In this document: positions 7,227 to 19,503 of the stretch, one piece after another
Position numbering within the stretch: the stretch's first letter is position 1
Layout: every line of letters starts with the position of its first letter
DNA from: Brevundimonas halotolerans
Lineage (GTDB): Bacteria; Pseudomonadota; Alphaproteobacteria; Caulobacterales; Caulobacteraceae
Assembly: GCF_003730275.1 (NCBI RefSeq)
Contig: NZ_QTTA01000004.1
Span: 1-64,000, forward strand
Length of the DNA: 64,000 bases
Direction of reading: 5' to 3'
Notes under the pieces: model-generated
What the model was told of the DNA's origin: nothing
The model's input: the letters and a program-made list of their open reading frames with translations, nothing else
The model's database searches: none
Position numbers and translations under genes: made by a program

Positions 7227-9494
7227 ATGCCGACTGCAAGCGGATTGACGACACGAGGGCCCAGAAACCTCCTGCGCCAGATCCGCGAGGCTATGGCCGG
7301 GGGCGGTCCGGCCCAGGAGCGGCTGGATCTGGTCGTCCGGATCATCGCCCAGACCATGGTCGCCGAGGTCTGCTCCATCTATCTGCGGCGCGCCTCGGGC
7401 GAGCTGGAGCTGTTTGCCACCCAGGGGCTGAACCGCGAGGCCGTGCACAATACCCGCCTCAGCCCCGGTGAGGGTCTGGTGGGCGAGGTGGCCCGCGTGG
7501 CCGAGCCGATCAGCCTGTCGCACGCGCCGTCCCACCCGAACTTCTCCTACCGGCCGGAAACGGGCGAGGATCCCTATCACGCCTTCCTCGGCGCACCCCT
7601 GCTGCGGGGCGGACGCGCGATCGGCGTTCTGGTCGTCCAGAACCAGTCCGCGCGTCGCTATGACGAGGACGAGATCGAGGACATCCAGACCATCGCCATG
7701 GTGCTGGCCGAAACGGTCGCATCCGGCGAGCTGATGGGCCTCGACGAACTGCGCGACGTCGAGGTGGCGCCGCACCGGCCTGAACGCTTCAAGGGTCAGA
7801 AATTCTCGGACGGCCTCGCCTATGGCCACGTCGTCTTGCACGAGCCGCCGCTCCCGCCCGAAAAGCTGCTGGCCGACGACACCCCGCTTGAGGAAGAACG
7901 GCTCAAGGCCGGGCTGGAGGCGCTCAAGGCCAATATCGACGCCATGCTGGACGGCAGTCAGGGCCTGTCCGGCCCCTCGTTCGAGGTGCTGGAAACCTAC
8001 CGCATGTTCGCCGTCGACCGGGGCTGGAACCGCTCGCTGGAAGAGGCCGTCCGCTCGGGCCTGACCGCCGAGGCCGCCGTCGACCGGGTCCGCAACGAGC
8101 ACCGCGCCCGCTTCGCCAAGGCCCGCGACCCCTATATCCGCGAGCGGCTGCACGACCTCGAGGATCTGGCCAACCGCCTGCTGCGCGTGCTGGCCGGCGA
8201 TCGCCCCGGCGAACGCGACCTGCCCGAGGACACCATCCTCGTCGCCCGCAACCTCGGCCCGGCCGACCTGCTGGAGTACCCGCGCGAGCGGCTGAAGGGC
8301 CTGCTGTTGGAAGAGGGCTCGGCCGCCAGCCACGCGGCCATCGTCGCCCGCGCCCTTCAGATTCCGTGTGTGGGACGGATGGCCGGCATCCGCGACCGCC
8401 TCAGCGAGGGCGATCTGGTCATCGCCGACGGCGAAACCGGAGAGGCCTATCTGCGCCCCCGCCCCGATGTGCTGGAGGCCGTCCAGGCCCGCCTCGACCT
8501 GCGCAGCAAGCGTCAGGCCGAGTTCGCCCGATTGCGCGACACCCCGGCCATCACCCTCGACGGCAAGCGCATCCAGCTGCTGACCAATGCCGGACTCGCC
8601 GTCGACCTCGACAACCTGGACCAGACCGGCGCAGAGGGCATCGGTCTGTTCCGCACCGAATTCCAGTTCATGGTGTCGGAGGAACTGCCCCGGCTGGACG
8701 CCCAGACCAACCTCTATCGCAAGGTGCTGGACACCGCCGGCGACCGGCCCGTCACCTTCCGCACCCTCGACATCGGCGGCGACAAGGTGCTGCCCTATCT
8801 CGAGGCTGAGCGCGAGGAGAACCCCGCCCTCGGCCGTCGCGCCATCCGTCTGGGTCTGGACCGGCCGGGCCTGTTGCGGCTGCAGCTGCGCGCCCTGCTG
8901 TCGGCTGCCGAGGGCCGCGAGCTGCGCGTCATGTTCCCCATGATCGCCACGGTCGACGAATTCCGCGCCGCCCGCGAACTGGTCGATGTCGAGTGCGCCT
9001 GGGCCCGTCGGCGCGGCCGCAGCCTGCCCAGCCTGCTGCGGGTCGGGGCCATGATCGAATGCCCGTCCCTGCTGTGGCATCTGGATGCGCTTCTGCCCCT
9101 GACCGACTTCGTCTCGGTCGGCACCAATGACCTGCTGCAATATATGTTCGCCGCAGACCGCACCAATCCGCTGGTCTCGGACCGCTACGACCCCCTGTCG
9201 CCCCCGGCGCTCCGGGCGCTGGCCGAAATCCAGCGGAAATGCGCCGAGACCGGAACACCCGTCTCCGTATGCGGAGAACTGGCCGGCCGTCCGCTCGAGG
9301 CCTTTGCCCTTCTGACCCTCGGCTACACCCGCCTGTCCGCTCCCGCTGCCGGGGTCGGACCGGTCAAGCGCATGTGCCTGTCGACCGACCTGGGCCAGGC
9401 CCAGCGCGCCATGACCAGCCTGCTTGGCCTGTCCGCCGGTTCGATCCGCAACGAGATAGAGTCCCTGGCCCGGAAGTTGAACGTCGTGCTCTGA
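7227..9494 (+). CDS. ptsP: Phosphoenolpyruvate-protein phosphotransferase PtsP (EI-Ntr)
   Basis: 755 residues. An N-terminal GAF domain (about 25-165, AEVCSIYLRRASGELELFATQGL) precedes a complete enzyme I: the phosphohistidine in GSAASHAAIVARALQIPC (about H369), the PEP-binding TIM barrel with GIGLFRTEFQFM, and the catalytic cysteine in SVCGELAG (about C682). This is the nitrogen-type PTS enzyme I that phosphorylates HPr/NPr as a regulatory signal. The matching HPr and EIIA are at 45447-46141. GGAGGGG at 7217-7223 supports the start. Its downstream neighbour begins 183 bases later. Confidence 0.95.
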   Translation: MPTASGLTTRGPRNLLRQIREAMAGGGPAQERLDLVVRIIAQTMVAEVCSIYLRRASGELELFATQGLNREAVHNTRLSPGEGLVGEVARVAEPISLSHAPSHPNFSYRPETGEDPYHAFLGAPLLRGGRAIGVLVVQNQSARRYDEDEIEDIQTIAMVLAETVASGELMGLDELRDVEVAPHRPERFKGQKFSDGLAYGHVVLHEPPLPPEKLLADDTPLEEERLKAGLEALKANIDAMLDGSQGLSGPSFEVLETYRMFAVDRGWNRSLEEAVRSGLTAEAAVDRVRNEHRARFAKARDPYIRERLHDLEDLANRLLRVLAGDRPGERDLPEDTILVARNLGPADLLEYPRERLKGLLLEEGSAASHAAIVARALQIPCVGRMAGIRDRLSEGDLVIADGETGEAYLRPRPDVLEAVQARLDLRSKRQAEFARLRDTPAITLDGKRIQLLTNAGLAVDLDNLDQTGAEGIGLFRTEFQFMVSEELPRLDAQTNLYRKVLDTAGDRPVTFRTLDIGGDKVLPYLEAEREENPALGRRAIRLGLDRPGLLRLQLRALLSAAEGRELRVMFPMIATVDEFRAARELVDVECAWARRRGRSLPSLLRVGAMIECPSLLWHLDALLPLTDFVSVGTNDLLQYMFAADRTNPLVSDRYDPLSPPALRALAEIQRKCAETGTPVSVCGELAGRPLEAFALLTLGYTRLSAPAAGVGPVKRMCLSTDLGQAQRAMTSLLGLSAGSIRNEIESLARKLNVVL

Positions 9495-9523
9495 AGCGTC
9501 CCGTCCTGAAACGGTCCGGATGC

Positions 9524-9565
9524 TTAACGGGACGTTGATCGGGGGGCCACGATGGGTTATCCACA
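9524..9565. promoter_or_regulatory. DnaA-box and CtrA-like motif upstream of the RodZ-like gene
   Basis: TTATCCACA at 9557-9565 is a perfect match to the DnaA-box consensus. Twenty bases upstream, TTAA-N7-TTGA at 9524-9538 is one base from the CtrA recognition pattern TTAA-N7-TTAA known in Caulobacter-like bacteria. Both lie in the 183-base gap between ptsP and the RodZ-like gene. A single DnaA box does not make an origin; cell-cycle regulation of the downstream morphogenesis gene is inference. Confidence 0.35.
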
Positions 9566-9677
9566 AGAGGATCGCAAAAGACCTCCGGGGGGAGGCGAGA
9601 ACCGTCACCCGGGTTTGTTAGGCACTGCATCGTGGTTGAGTGCGGCATCATCGATGCCGATAGTTGGGTCGGGCCTC

Positions 9678-10721
9678 ATGGCACTGGATACGGGGAACAT
9701 CCCCGACGAGTTTCGGGCACATCCCGACTGGAGGGACCCTGTGCCCCCCATCACGAATGCTCCGACTCTCGGTGACGGGCTCCGCGCCGCGCGCAAGGCG
9801 TCCAATCGCTCGCTCGAGGACATGTCGGCCATCACCCGCGTCCACGTCCGCTATCTGCGCGCCCTCGAACAGAACGACACCTCCATCCTGCCCTCGCGGG
9901 TCTTCTCGATCGGCTATGTCCGTGCCTATGCCGGGGCGCTGGGCGTCGACGAACAACTGGCGGTCGAGCGCTTCAAGCGCGACGTGCCCGACCCTTCAGT
10001 CCCCCTGCAGGCCCCCGTCGGCATCGCCTTTGAGGAAGTCCGGCGCTATTCGCCGCGCATCATCGGTGTGCTGGCCATCATCGGTCTGGCCGTCCTCGGC
10101 TGGAACATCTTCCAGCGCGTCAGCCTGATGTCGCCGACCCAGCCGTCGGATCTGGTCGCCGTGCCCGAAAGCTGGTCGGTCGGCTCCACCCCCGGAACCG
10201 TGGCGCTTGACGTGGCCCAGCCGGCCCCGCCCGATCAGACCGTGCCCCCCCTCTATGTCACCCGCGGGCTTGAGACCGAGCTGACCGGCCTGACCGCCGC
10301 CGACACCGAAGCGGCCGCCGCCGCCGATGCCGGGACCGCACCCGTGCAAAAGGCCTTCAATCCTCGCGGGGCCGTCTATGGCGCCGCCGCCACCGCCTCA
10401 CAGGTCGTCCTTCAGGCGCGCAAGCCGACCATTCTGGTCGTCCGCATGTCCGACGGCCGCGTCCTGTTCGCCCGTCAGCTGGCCGCCGGTGAAGCCTGGC
10501 GCGCGCCGGTCGGCGTCCAGGCCGTCATCGACGTCGCTGATCCGTCGGCCTTCGATGTCTACCTGAACGGCGAATACGGCGGCCGTCTGGAGCAGGCTCT
10601 GACCCCCCTGTCCCAGCTCAATCGCCGGGCCGAGACCCTCGCCCGTCAGGCCACCGAGGCCCTGACCCGCCGCACCGAAGCCGCCGTCCGCGCGGCCCAG
10701 GCCATGACCACGGACGGCTGA
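9678..10721 (+). CDS. RodZ-like helix-turn-helix membrane protein
   Basis: 347 residues from ATG 9678; an ATG at 9552 would add 42 residues that lack any recognisable feature, so the shorter form is preferred although no strong ribosome site is seen. Order of domains: a Cro-like helix-turn-helix (about 35-105, [25 protein letters not shown] ... RYLRALEQ), a single membrane segment (about 127-148, [18 protein letters not shown]), a Pro/Ala-rich linker and a C-terminal DUF4115 domain ([19 protein letters not shown] ... [11 protein letters not shown]). RodZ links MreB filaments to the envelope and sets rod shape. A RodZ gene just upstream of ispG is a recurrent proteobacterial order. Confidence 0.82.
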   Translation: MALDTGNIPDEFRAHPDWRDPVPPITNAPTLGDGLRAARKASNRSLEDMSAITRVHVRYLRALEQNDTSILPSRVFSIGYVRAYAGALGVDEQLAVERFKRDVPDPSVPLQAPVGIAFEEVRRYSPRIIGVLAIIGLAVLGWNIFQRVSLMSPTQPSDLVAVPESWSVGSTPGTVALDVAQPAPPDQTVPPLYVTRGLETELTGLTAADTEAAAAADAGTAPVQKAFNPRGAVYGAAATASQVVLQARKPTILVVRMSDGRVLFARQLAAGEAWRAPVGVQAVIDVADPSAFDVYLNGEYGGRLEQALTPLSQLNRRAETLARQATEALTRRTEAAVRAAQAMTTDG

Positions 10722-10791
10722 CCACCCGGACGCGTCGGCGACATCGTGCGCCGTGGCAATCGGCGTCGATAAGGACTATCTGAACCTCGCC

Positions 10792-11937
10792 ATGTCCGAG
10801 CTCTCCCACGTCCGCCCCTGGCGCCATATCGAGCGCCGACCCAGCCGCCAGATCATGGTTGGCAATGTCCCCGTGGGCGGCGGCGCGCCGATCACCGTCC
10901 AGTCGATGACCAATACGCCGACGTCCGACGCCGCGGCCACGATCGACCAGATCCGTCAGCTGGAAGAGGCCGGAGCCGACATCGTCCGCGTCTCCTGCCC
11001 CGACGAGGAGTCGACCGCCGCCTTCCGCCAGATCGCCCGCGAGGCCCGGGTTCCGCTGGTCGCCGACATCCACTTTCACTACAAGCGCGGCATCGAGGCC
11101 GCCCAGGCGGGCGCCGCATGCCTGCGCATCAATCCCGGCAATATCGGCTCGCCCGACCGCGTGCGCGAGGTCGTCCAGGCCGCCCGTGACCACGGCTGTT
11201 CCATGCGCATCGGCGTCAATGCCGGCTCGCTGGAGCGCGACCTGCTGGAAAAATACGGCGAGCCCTGCCCCGAGGCCATGGTCGAGTCCGCCCTCAACCA
11301 CGCCCGCATCCTGCAGGACCACGACTTTCACGAGTTCAAGATTTCAGTGAAGGCGTCCGACCCCTTCCTGACCGTCGCCGCCTATCAGCAACTGGCCGAC
11401 GCCATCGACTGTCCGCTGCACCTCGGCGTGACCGAGGCCGGGCCTCTGCGCTCGGGTACGATCAAGTCGTCGATCGGCCTCGGCAATATGCTGTGGTCCG
11501 GCATCGGCGACACCATCCGCGTCAGCCTCGCCGCCGATCCGATCGAGGAGATCAAGGTCGGCTTTGACATCCTCAAGTCGCTGGGCCTGCGCCACCGGGG
11601 CGTCAACATCATCGCCTGTCCGTCGTGCGCCCGGCAGGGCTTCAACGTCATCGAGACGGTCGGCATCCTCGAGGAAAAGCTGGCCCACATCACCACCCCC
11701 ATGTCGCTGTCGATCATCGGCTGTGTGGTCAACGGCCCGGGCGAGGCCCTCTATACCGACGTCGGCTTCACCGGCGGCGGCAAGGGTGCGGGCATGGTCT
11801 ATCTGAACGGCAAGATCGCCCACAAACAGGCCAACGAGGGCATGATCGACGAAATCGTCGCCCGCGTCGAAGCCAAGGCCGCCGAGCTGGACGCCGCACG
11901 GAAGGTTGAGTCTGCGTCGGAAGTCGCTGCAAAGTAG
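10792..11937 (+). CDS. ispG: 4-hydroxy-3-methylbut-2-enyl diphosphate synthase (flavodoxin/ferredoxin)
   Basis: 381 residues from ATG 10792 ([16 protein letters not shown], the usual alphaproteobacterial start); a GTG at 10753 would add 13 residues. IspG converts MEcPP to HMBPP in the MEP isoprenoid pathway using a [4Fe-4S] cluster. The three cluster cysteines are in [12 protein letters not shown] (about C276, C279) and [12 protein letters not shown] (about C311), with the cluster glutamate in NGPGE. The substrate-binding barrel carries [19 protein letters not shown] and [12 protein letters not shown]. Intact and of normal length. Confidence 0.96.
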   Translation: MSELSHVRPWRHIERRPSRQIMVGNVPVGGGAPITVQSMTNTPTSDAAATIDQIRQLEEAGADIVRVSCPDEESTAAFRQIAREARVPLVADIHFHYKRGIEAAQAGAACLRINPGNIGSPDRVREVVQAARDHGCSMRIGVNAGSLERDLLEKYGEPCPEAMVESALNHARILQDHDFHEFKISVKASDPFLTVAAYQQLADAIDCPLHLGVTEAGPLRSGTIKSSIGLGNMLWSGIGDTIRVSLAADPIEEIKVGFDILKSLGLRHRGVNIIACPSCARQGFNVIETVGILEEKLAHITTPMSLSIIGCVVNGPGEALYTDVGFTGGGKGAGMVYLNGKIAHKQANEGMIDEIVARVEAKAAELDAARKVESASEVAAK

Positions 11938-11979
11938 CAACCCGTTGCAGCCTTGGCGGCAAGGGCGCATTCTTCCTGC

Positions 11980-12162
11980 ATGGCCAAACTCGATCCCATC
12001 GTCAGCGAATTCGCCACGACCGAAGAGGCCGAGGCCCATGATGCCTGGGTCCGTGCGAAGGTCGAGCAGTCGCTGGCGGAGCCCGGGCCTGAGATCCCGC
12101 ACGATCAGGTCATGGCCGAGATTCAGGCCATGCTGGACGCCAAGGCCAAGCGGACCGGCTGA
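11980..12162 (+). CDS. RelB/ParD-type antitoxin of a type II toxin-antitoxin pair
   Basis: 60 residues from ATG 11980. MAKLDPIVSEFATTEEAEAH followed by an amphipathic helix and IPHDQVMAEIQAMLDAK is a pattern I recognise from small stabilisation-system antitoxins, the latter part resembling the toxin-wrapping C-terminal helix. The stop codon overlaps the toxin ATG by one base (TGATG), the usual coupling of such pairs. The pair is inserted between ispG and a glutathione transferase. Confidence 0.72.
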   Translation: MAKLDPIVSEFATTEEAEAHDAWVRAKVEQSLAEPGPEIPHDQVMAEIQAMLDAKAKRTG

Positions 12163-12443
12163 TGCTGCCCATCGTCTGGCGGCCTGCGGCCCGGCGAAAC
12201 TGGCATGCGATTATAGACTACGTCAGCGACCATAGTCCGCAGGGGGCAAACACGCTGAGGACCCACCTCGAGCAAGTCCTCGCGCAGGTCTCCGTGCATC
12301 CGCGATCAGGTCGCGAGGGCCGCGTCCCGGGTACGCGCGAAGCCCTCATTCATCCGAACTATATTCTGGTCTACCGTGCGGAGGCGCACCAGATACGCCT
12401 CATCAACGTCCTGCACTCAGCCCGACGGTACCCATCGCCATGA
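12162..12443 (+). CDS. RelE/ParE-family toxin
   Basis: 93 residues. IVWRPAARRNWHAIIDYVSDHSP, HPRSGREGRVPGTREALIHPNYILVYR and INVLHSARRYP are the signature blocks of ParE/RelE toxins, including the C-terminal arginine/tyrosine segment. ParE members poison gyrase, RelE members cleave mRNA at the ribosome; the sequence does not settle which. The stop overlaps the glutathione transferase ATG by four bases, so the operon may read on. Confidence 0.85.
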   Translation: MLPIVWRPAARRNWHAIIDYVSDHSPQGANTLRTHLEQVLAQVSVHPRSGREGRVPGTREALIHPNYILVYRAEAHQIRLINVLHSARRYPSP

Positions 12444-13039
12444 AACTCTACATCTCCACCCCCTCCCCCTATGCCCGCCTGTGCCGGATCGTGGCGCGCG
12501 AGCGCGGCCTCGCCGACCGGATCGAGGAGGTGGTGGCCGATCCCTATTCTGACGATCCGGGCCTGATGAGCTCCAACCCGCTGGTTCAGGTTCCGGCCCT
12601 GATCGCGGGCGACGGCCTGCCGCTGACCGACAGCCCGGTCATCTGCGAATGGCTGGATGCCCATGGCGTCTCCGGCCCGCGCCTGCTGCCGCCCGAGGGG
12701 CCCGAGCGCTGGCGGGTCCGTCGGCTCCAGACCCTGGCCCACGGTGCGCTGGAAATGGGCGTCAAACGCCTGCTGGAACGGCGTCGCCCCGAGAGCGAGC
12801 AGTCCCCCTCATGGATCGACCGCTGGACCCGCAACATGCACCGCTCGTTCGACGCCCTGGAACAGGCCCTGCCCGACGGTGACGCGCTCGATCTCGGCGT
12901 CATCGCCACCGGCGTCGCCACCACCTGGACCGGCTTTCGCCACCCGGACATCGACTGGCGCGCGGGTCACCCCCGCCTGGTCGCGCTCACTGACCGGCTT
13001 GAGGCCCGCGACAGCTTTATCCAGACCCACCCGGCCTGA
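12440..13039 (+). CDS. Glutathione S-transferase family protein
   Basis: 199 residues. The N-terminal thioredoxin-like domain (MKLYISTPSPYARLCRIVARERGL) has a serine before the first helix where GSTs place the catalytic Ser/Tyr/Cys, then NPLVQVPALIAGDG (cis-Pro) and LTDSPVICEWLD (glutathione-binding Ser). The helical C-terminal domain follows to the end. Substrate unknown. Translation start overlaps the toxin stop; this may be accidental juxtaposition after insertion of the toxin-antitoxin pair. Confidence 0.87.
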   Translation: MKLYISTPSPYARLCRIVARERGLADRIEEVVADPYSDDPGLMSSNPLVQVPALIAGDGLPLTDSPVICEWLDAHGVSGPRLLPPEGPERWRVRRLQTLAHGALEMGVKRLLERRRPESEQSPSWIDRWTRNMHRSFDALEQALPDGDALDLGVIATGVATTWTGFRHPDIDWRAGHPRLVALTDRLEARDSFIQTHPA

Positions 13040-13060
13040 GCCGGTCCCGTCGGTTTTCGT

Positions 13061-13873
13061 TCAGGGCGCGATCCCGGCCAGCTGCAGGGCCTGATAGCCG
13101 GCAAGCAGGATGATCAGCCCGCCGACCCCGTAGGTCAGGATCTTTGCCGGCACCCGTTTGGTGATCCAGCCCGCGAACGGGGCGGCGATCAGCCCGCCGA
13201 CGATCAGCCCGCCGATGGCCCAGGCGTGGTTCTCCAGCGCGCCGCCATCCCACCTCCCGGTCAACAGGGCCACGAGGAAGGCGGCCGAAATGGCGCTGGT
13301 GACCAGGAGTTCGGCGGAATTGACCGTGCCGATGGCACGGCGCGGCTCGGTCCCCGCCCCGACCAGAGTCGAGGTCACCGTCGGCCCCCAGCCACCGCCG
13401 CCGATGGCGTCGAGAAAGCCGCCGACCACGCCCAGCGGCCCACTGAGCCGGGGCGGGAAGATGCGATTCCGGATGTTGTGCCCCGCCCGCCAGAGCACCC
13501 AGGCTCCAATCAGCAGCAGATAGACCAGGATGTACGGCTTGATCCTCTCGCCGGGGACCCCGGTCAGCACATAGGCGCCGACCACTCCCCCGACCACTCC
13601 CCCGATGGCGAGGGGCCAGAACAGGGGCCACAGGATGTTCCGGTGCGCGATGTGCGAGGCGGCCGAGGCGCCACCGGTAAAGATCTTGGCGACATGGACG
13701 CTGGCCGAGGCGGTCGCGGGCGGCACGCCGAAGGCCAGAAGGACGGTATTCGCGATGACGCCATAGGCCATGCCCAGCGCGCCATCCACCGACTGGGCCA
13801 GCAGCCCGACCAGCAGGAACATCAGGAAGGTGTCCAAGAGAGCTCCGCGACCGGCCGCATCACCACCGTCCAC
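13061..13873 (-). CDS. Sulfite exporter TauE/SafE family permease
   Basis: 270 residues if GTG 13873 is used; a downstream TTG within the first 15 codons is an alternative. Multiple membrane segments alternate through the protein, with the duplicated TauE/SafE motif GALGMAYGVIANTVLLAFGVPP in the first half and FLDAIGGGGWGPTVTSTLVGAGTEPRRAIGTVNSAE in the second. Family members export sulfite, sulfoacetate or other organosulfur anions; the substrate here is unknown. It is convergent with the glutathione transferase and divergent from prfA. Confidence 0.87.
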   Translation of the reverse strand: MDGGDAAGRGALLDTFLMFLLVGLLAQSVDGALGMAYGVIANTVLLAFGVPPATASASVHVAKIFTGGASAASHIAHRNILWPLFWPLAIGGVVGGVVGAYVLTGVPGERIKPYILVYLLLIGAWVLWRAGHNIRNRIFPPRLSGPLGVVGGFLDAIGGGGWGPTVTSTLVGAGTEPRRAIGTVNSAELLVTSAISAAFLVALLTGRWDGGALENHAWAIGGLIVGGLIAAPFAGWITKRVPAKILTYGVGGLIILLAGYQALQLAGIAP

Positions 13874-14020
13874 ACAACGGTCGGCTTCGATTATAGCTTC
13901 GCACTTGCCGGGCGTCTCATGGGAACCCTGAGCGTCTCATTATTTGCCGCAGCGCGTCCGGCCTTGGTATCCACCGCCCCGTCGCGCTAAAGCACCGGCT
14001 TCGTCCAACAGGAGCTTCCC

Positions 14021-17342
<3,322 letters not shown>

Positions 17343-17350
17343 CCCCCACG

Positions 17351-17407
17351 TCTCCTCCCCGTTCGCCGCTGGCGAATGGGGATGGGGACCGCGAAGCGGT
17401 GGAGGGG
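17351..17407. repeat. REP-like palindromic element, copy downstream of thiC
   Basis: A palindrome CCCCgTTCGCC-gct-GGCGAAtGGGG (17357-17381) is followed by GGGGACCGCGAAGCGGTGGA at 17384-17403, and then GGGG. The latter 24-base string recurs exactly at 19158-19181, where it also follows a C-rich/G-rich hairpin. The element lies just after the thiC stop and could act as a hairpin terminator although no T-run follows. Confidence 0.75.
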
Positions 17408-17484
17408 CGAGGCGGCCGCCGATCCGCTTTGCGCACCTCTGAGGTGTATGCCAAGGTTGCAGGTCTGCCTTGGGGGATTTGGGG

Positions 17485-19050
17485 ATGGCGAGGAGCTTCA
17501 CGTCGGCATTGATGAGTGCTGCGCGCGCATCGGAGAGGGCTCACCGAGCAAACCTTCGTAGCCAGGCGGCCTATTCAAGAGCGATGGAACGGCAGGCGCG
17601 CGCGAACGCTCGTGCCGCAAGGCAGTATTATCTTGAAGGTCGCGCCGATGAAGCGGCCGATCTCAACGAAGAACTTCAAGAACTCAACGAGCAACTCGCT
17701 TCGATCCTTGCGGATGGCTTGGACGCGGACCCCGGCGTGCATTTCGAGGCGCTGCGGCGCACGATTGATCTAAACGAGCTTCCGCCTAGCCTCCGCAATC
17801 TAAAAGCCCCGGATCGGTCGGCGTTTGAGCCGAGTCCCCTGTCTTTCTTCGACAAGTTGATGCCCGGCGCCACAGCACGATTCACGGCGGCGAAATCTGA
17901 TGGCGAATTCAAGTATCAGGCGGCCATCGAACATCACAACCGTTTGCTAGTTCAACGCACTGAAGCCGTCCGGAGACTGCAAGAAGGCGTCGACGCCCAC
18001 AACGCTGAGATCGACGATTTCGAAGCGGGCGTCGAGCGGGGAGACCCAAGTGCGCTGAAGGCATTTTACGAATTGGCCCTCGCCAGTTCTGAATACCCGG
18101 AGTCGTTCCCGAACGAGGTTCGCGTGGGCTACGTCGAGGAATCCAAGCAGATCATCGTCGATCTCCAGATGCCAAGCATGGAACAGGCGATCCCCACCGT
18201 TGAAAAATACTCATTTGTAAAAAGTGCGGACGAAATTCGGGAGAAGGCAAGGAGCGATCGGTCCCGAAAAGCGCAGTACGCCGACGTCATCTCGCAGATT
18301 GCGCTGCGTTGCTTGCATGAGGTCTTCTCCGCCGGCGACCCCGGATTCGTCCAGACAGTCGTGCTCAACGGGTTCGTTATTGCGACTGACCCTGGCACGG
18401 GCCGTCAGGTTCAGCCGTATTTGGTATCTGTCCGGGTCAACCGGGATCAGTTCTCGGAACTTCAGCTAAGCTCAGTTGATGCTGCAGCGTGCCTGAAGCG
18501 TCTTCACGCCAGCGTTTCCCGTAGCCCCGCTGAACTGGTGGCCATCAAACCTGTTGTCGACATTAACATGGCGGACCCCCGCTTCGTTGAGGAGCAGGAC
18601 GTGCTGGCGATGCTCGATACGCGCCAGAACCTGATGGACCTTACGCCCGGCGAGTTCGAGTCACTCATCACCAATCTGTTCCAAAGCATGGGATTGGAGA
18701 CGAAGCTCACCCAGGCGTCCCGAGATGGGGGTGTGGATTGCGTTGCGTTCGATCCAAGACCAGTTCTCGGCGGCAAGGTGATCGTCCAGGCCAAGAGATA
18801 TAAGAACACGGTCGGCGTAAGCGCGGTTCGCGATCTTTTCGGCACGATGCACAACGAAGGTGCGTCGAAGGGTATTCTTGTGACGACGAGTGGGTACGGC
18901 AAGGCTGCATTTGCCTTTGCAGAGGGGAAACCGATCGAGCTTCTGTCGGGCAGCAACCTTCTCTATCTGCTCAAGGAGCATGCGGGAGTGGACGCAAAGA
19001 TCGAGGTTCCGGAAGACTGGTCTGATCCCGTAGCCGATATCTCAAGTTAG
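17485..19050 (+). CDS. Mrr-type restriction endonuclease with coiled-coil N-terminus
   Basis: 521 residues from ATG 17485 (an upstream ATG at 17470 adds five). Residues about 15-80 are Ala/Arg/Glu-rich and helical, and about 150-190 form a second likely coiled coil. A middle region (about 190-390) has no motif I recognise. The C-terminal domain (about 393-510) matches the Mrr/PD-(D/E)xK nuclease fold: LTPGEFESLITNLFQSMG, GGVDCVAFD (metal-binding Asp) and VIVQAKRYKN (Q-x-K), then GILVTTSGYGKAAFAFA. Mrr proteins cut modified or foreign DNA. No methylase is nearby, so this could be a stand-alone modification-dependent nuclease. Base composition is visibly less GC-rich than the flanking genes, suggesting acquisition. 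Three bases separate it from the broken P-loop gene. Confidence 0.82.
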   Translation: MARSFTSALMSAARASERAHRANLRSQAAYSRAMERQARANARAARQYYLEGRADEAADLNEELQELNEQLASILADGLDADPGVHFEALRRTIDLNELPPSLRNLKAPDRSAFEPSPLSFFDKLMPGATARFTAAKSDGEFKYQAAIEHHNRLLVQRTEAVRRLQEGVDAHNAEIDDFEAGVERGDPSALKAFYELALASSEYPESFPNEVRVGYVEESKQIIVDLQMPSMEQAIPTVEKYSFVKSADEIREKARSDRSRKAQYADVISQIALRCLHEVFSAGDPGFVQTVVLNGFVIATDPGTGRQVQPYLVSVRVNRDQFSELQLSSVDAAACLKRLHASVSRSPAELVAIKPVVDINMADPRFVEEQDVLAMLDTRQNLMDLTPGEFESLITNLFQSMGLETKLTQASRDGGVDCVAFDPRPVLGGKVIVQAKRYKNTVGVSAVRDLFGTMHNEGASKGILVTTSGYGKAAFAFAEGKPIELLSGSNLLYLLKEHAGVDAKIEVPEDWSDPVADISS

Positions 19051-19052
19051 AG

Positions 19053-19221
19053 ATGCCCACCCTCGTTCGCCTCGCCGGGCCGAATGGTGCCGGGAAGACG
19101 ACCTTCATCAACGGCTTTCTGCGCGAGCGGGCTTCTCCTCCCCCGCCTGCGGGGGAGGGGGACCGCGAAGCGGTGGAGGGGGCGCCAGCGTTCCAGTTCG
19201 TCAATCCGGATGAGGTGGCCC
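19053..19221 (+). pseudogene. Broken P-loop (zeta-toxin-like) gene remnant
   Basis: The frame opens MPTLVRLAGPNGAGKTTF with a clear Walker A motif, then after LRERA is interrupted in frame by 48 bases of a REP-like repeat (19135-19182), and resumes with FQFVNPDEVA, the second conserved block of small zeta-toxin-like ATPases/kinases. After about 19221 the sequence is a different repeat and no further domain is recognisable. The start lies three bases after the nuclease stop, so the two were probably a unit. Family assignment rests on two short motifs. Confidence 0.6.
19135..19182. repeat. REP-like element inside the P-loop remnant
   Basis: Hairpin CTCCTCCCCCGCctgCGGGGGAGGGGG-type sequence at 19135-19161 is followed by the same 24-base string found at 17384-17407 (GGGGACCGCGAAGCGGTGGA and four more G). 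Its length, 48 bases, is a multiple of three and it keeps the frame of the surrounding coding remnant open. Confidence 0.75.
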
Positions 19222-19227
19222 CCCCTT

Positions 19228-19496
19228 GTCATCCCGGACGCGCGGCAGCGCGATCCGGGACGCACCGACCCTCCCCTCATACCGCCCGGAAGGCGCGGCG
19301 CGGCTGTCCGGGCGAAGGGGTGAGCGCGTGGCGCGCGGCTCCCGGCTCAGCCCTCGCGGGCTATCCGGGAGGGCAAGGACTGCGCCCCTCCCGTCCCGGC
19401 TCTGCGCCGCTGCGCGGCTTGGCCGGGATGACAATATGTGCACCCCGCACCGCCCCCGCCGTGCTCTCTGTGCCTTCCTCTGTGTTCGCTGTGATG
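19228..19496. repeat. Repeat mosaic bounded by GTCATCCCGG / CCGGGATGAC
   Basis: GTCATCCCGG at 19228-19237 is the exact inverse of CCGGGATGAC at 19423-19432. Between them lie several internal inverted pieces (GATCCGGGAC, CCGCCCGGA, GGCTATCCGGGAGG) without a credible gene. A further low-complexity stretch (CTCTGTGCCTTCCTCTGTG and on, 19459-19487) fills the remaining space to the end of the DsbA-like gene. The whole resembles the mobile-like palindromic intergenic repeats common in Alphaproteobacteria. Confidence 0.65.
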
Positions 19497-19503
19497 AACC
19501 TCT

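Noticed and set aside
9557..9565. Chromosome replication origin
   Set aside because: Only one perfect DnaA box, no box cluster, no AT-rich unwinding stretch, and no dnaA, hemE or parA genes nearby.
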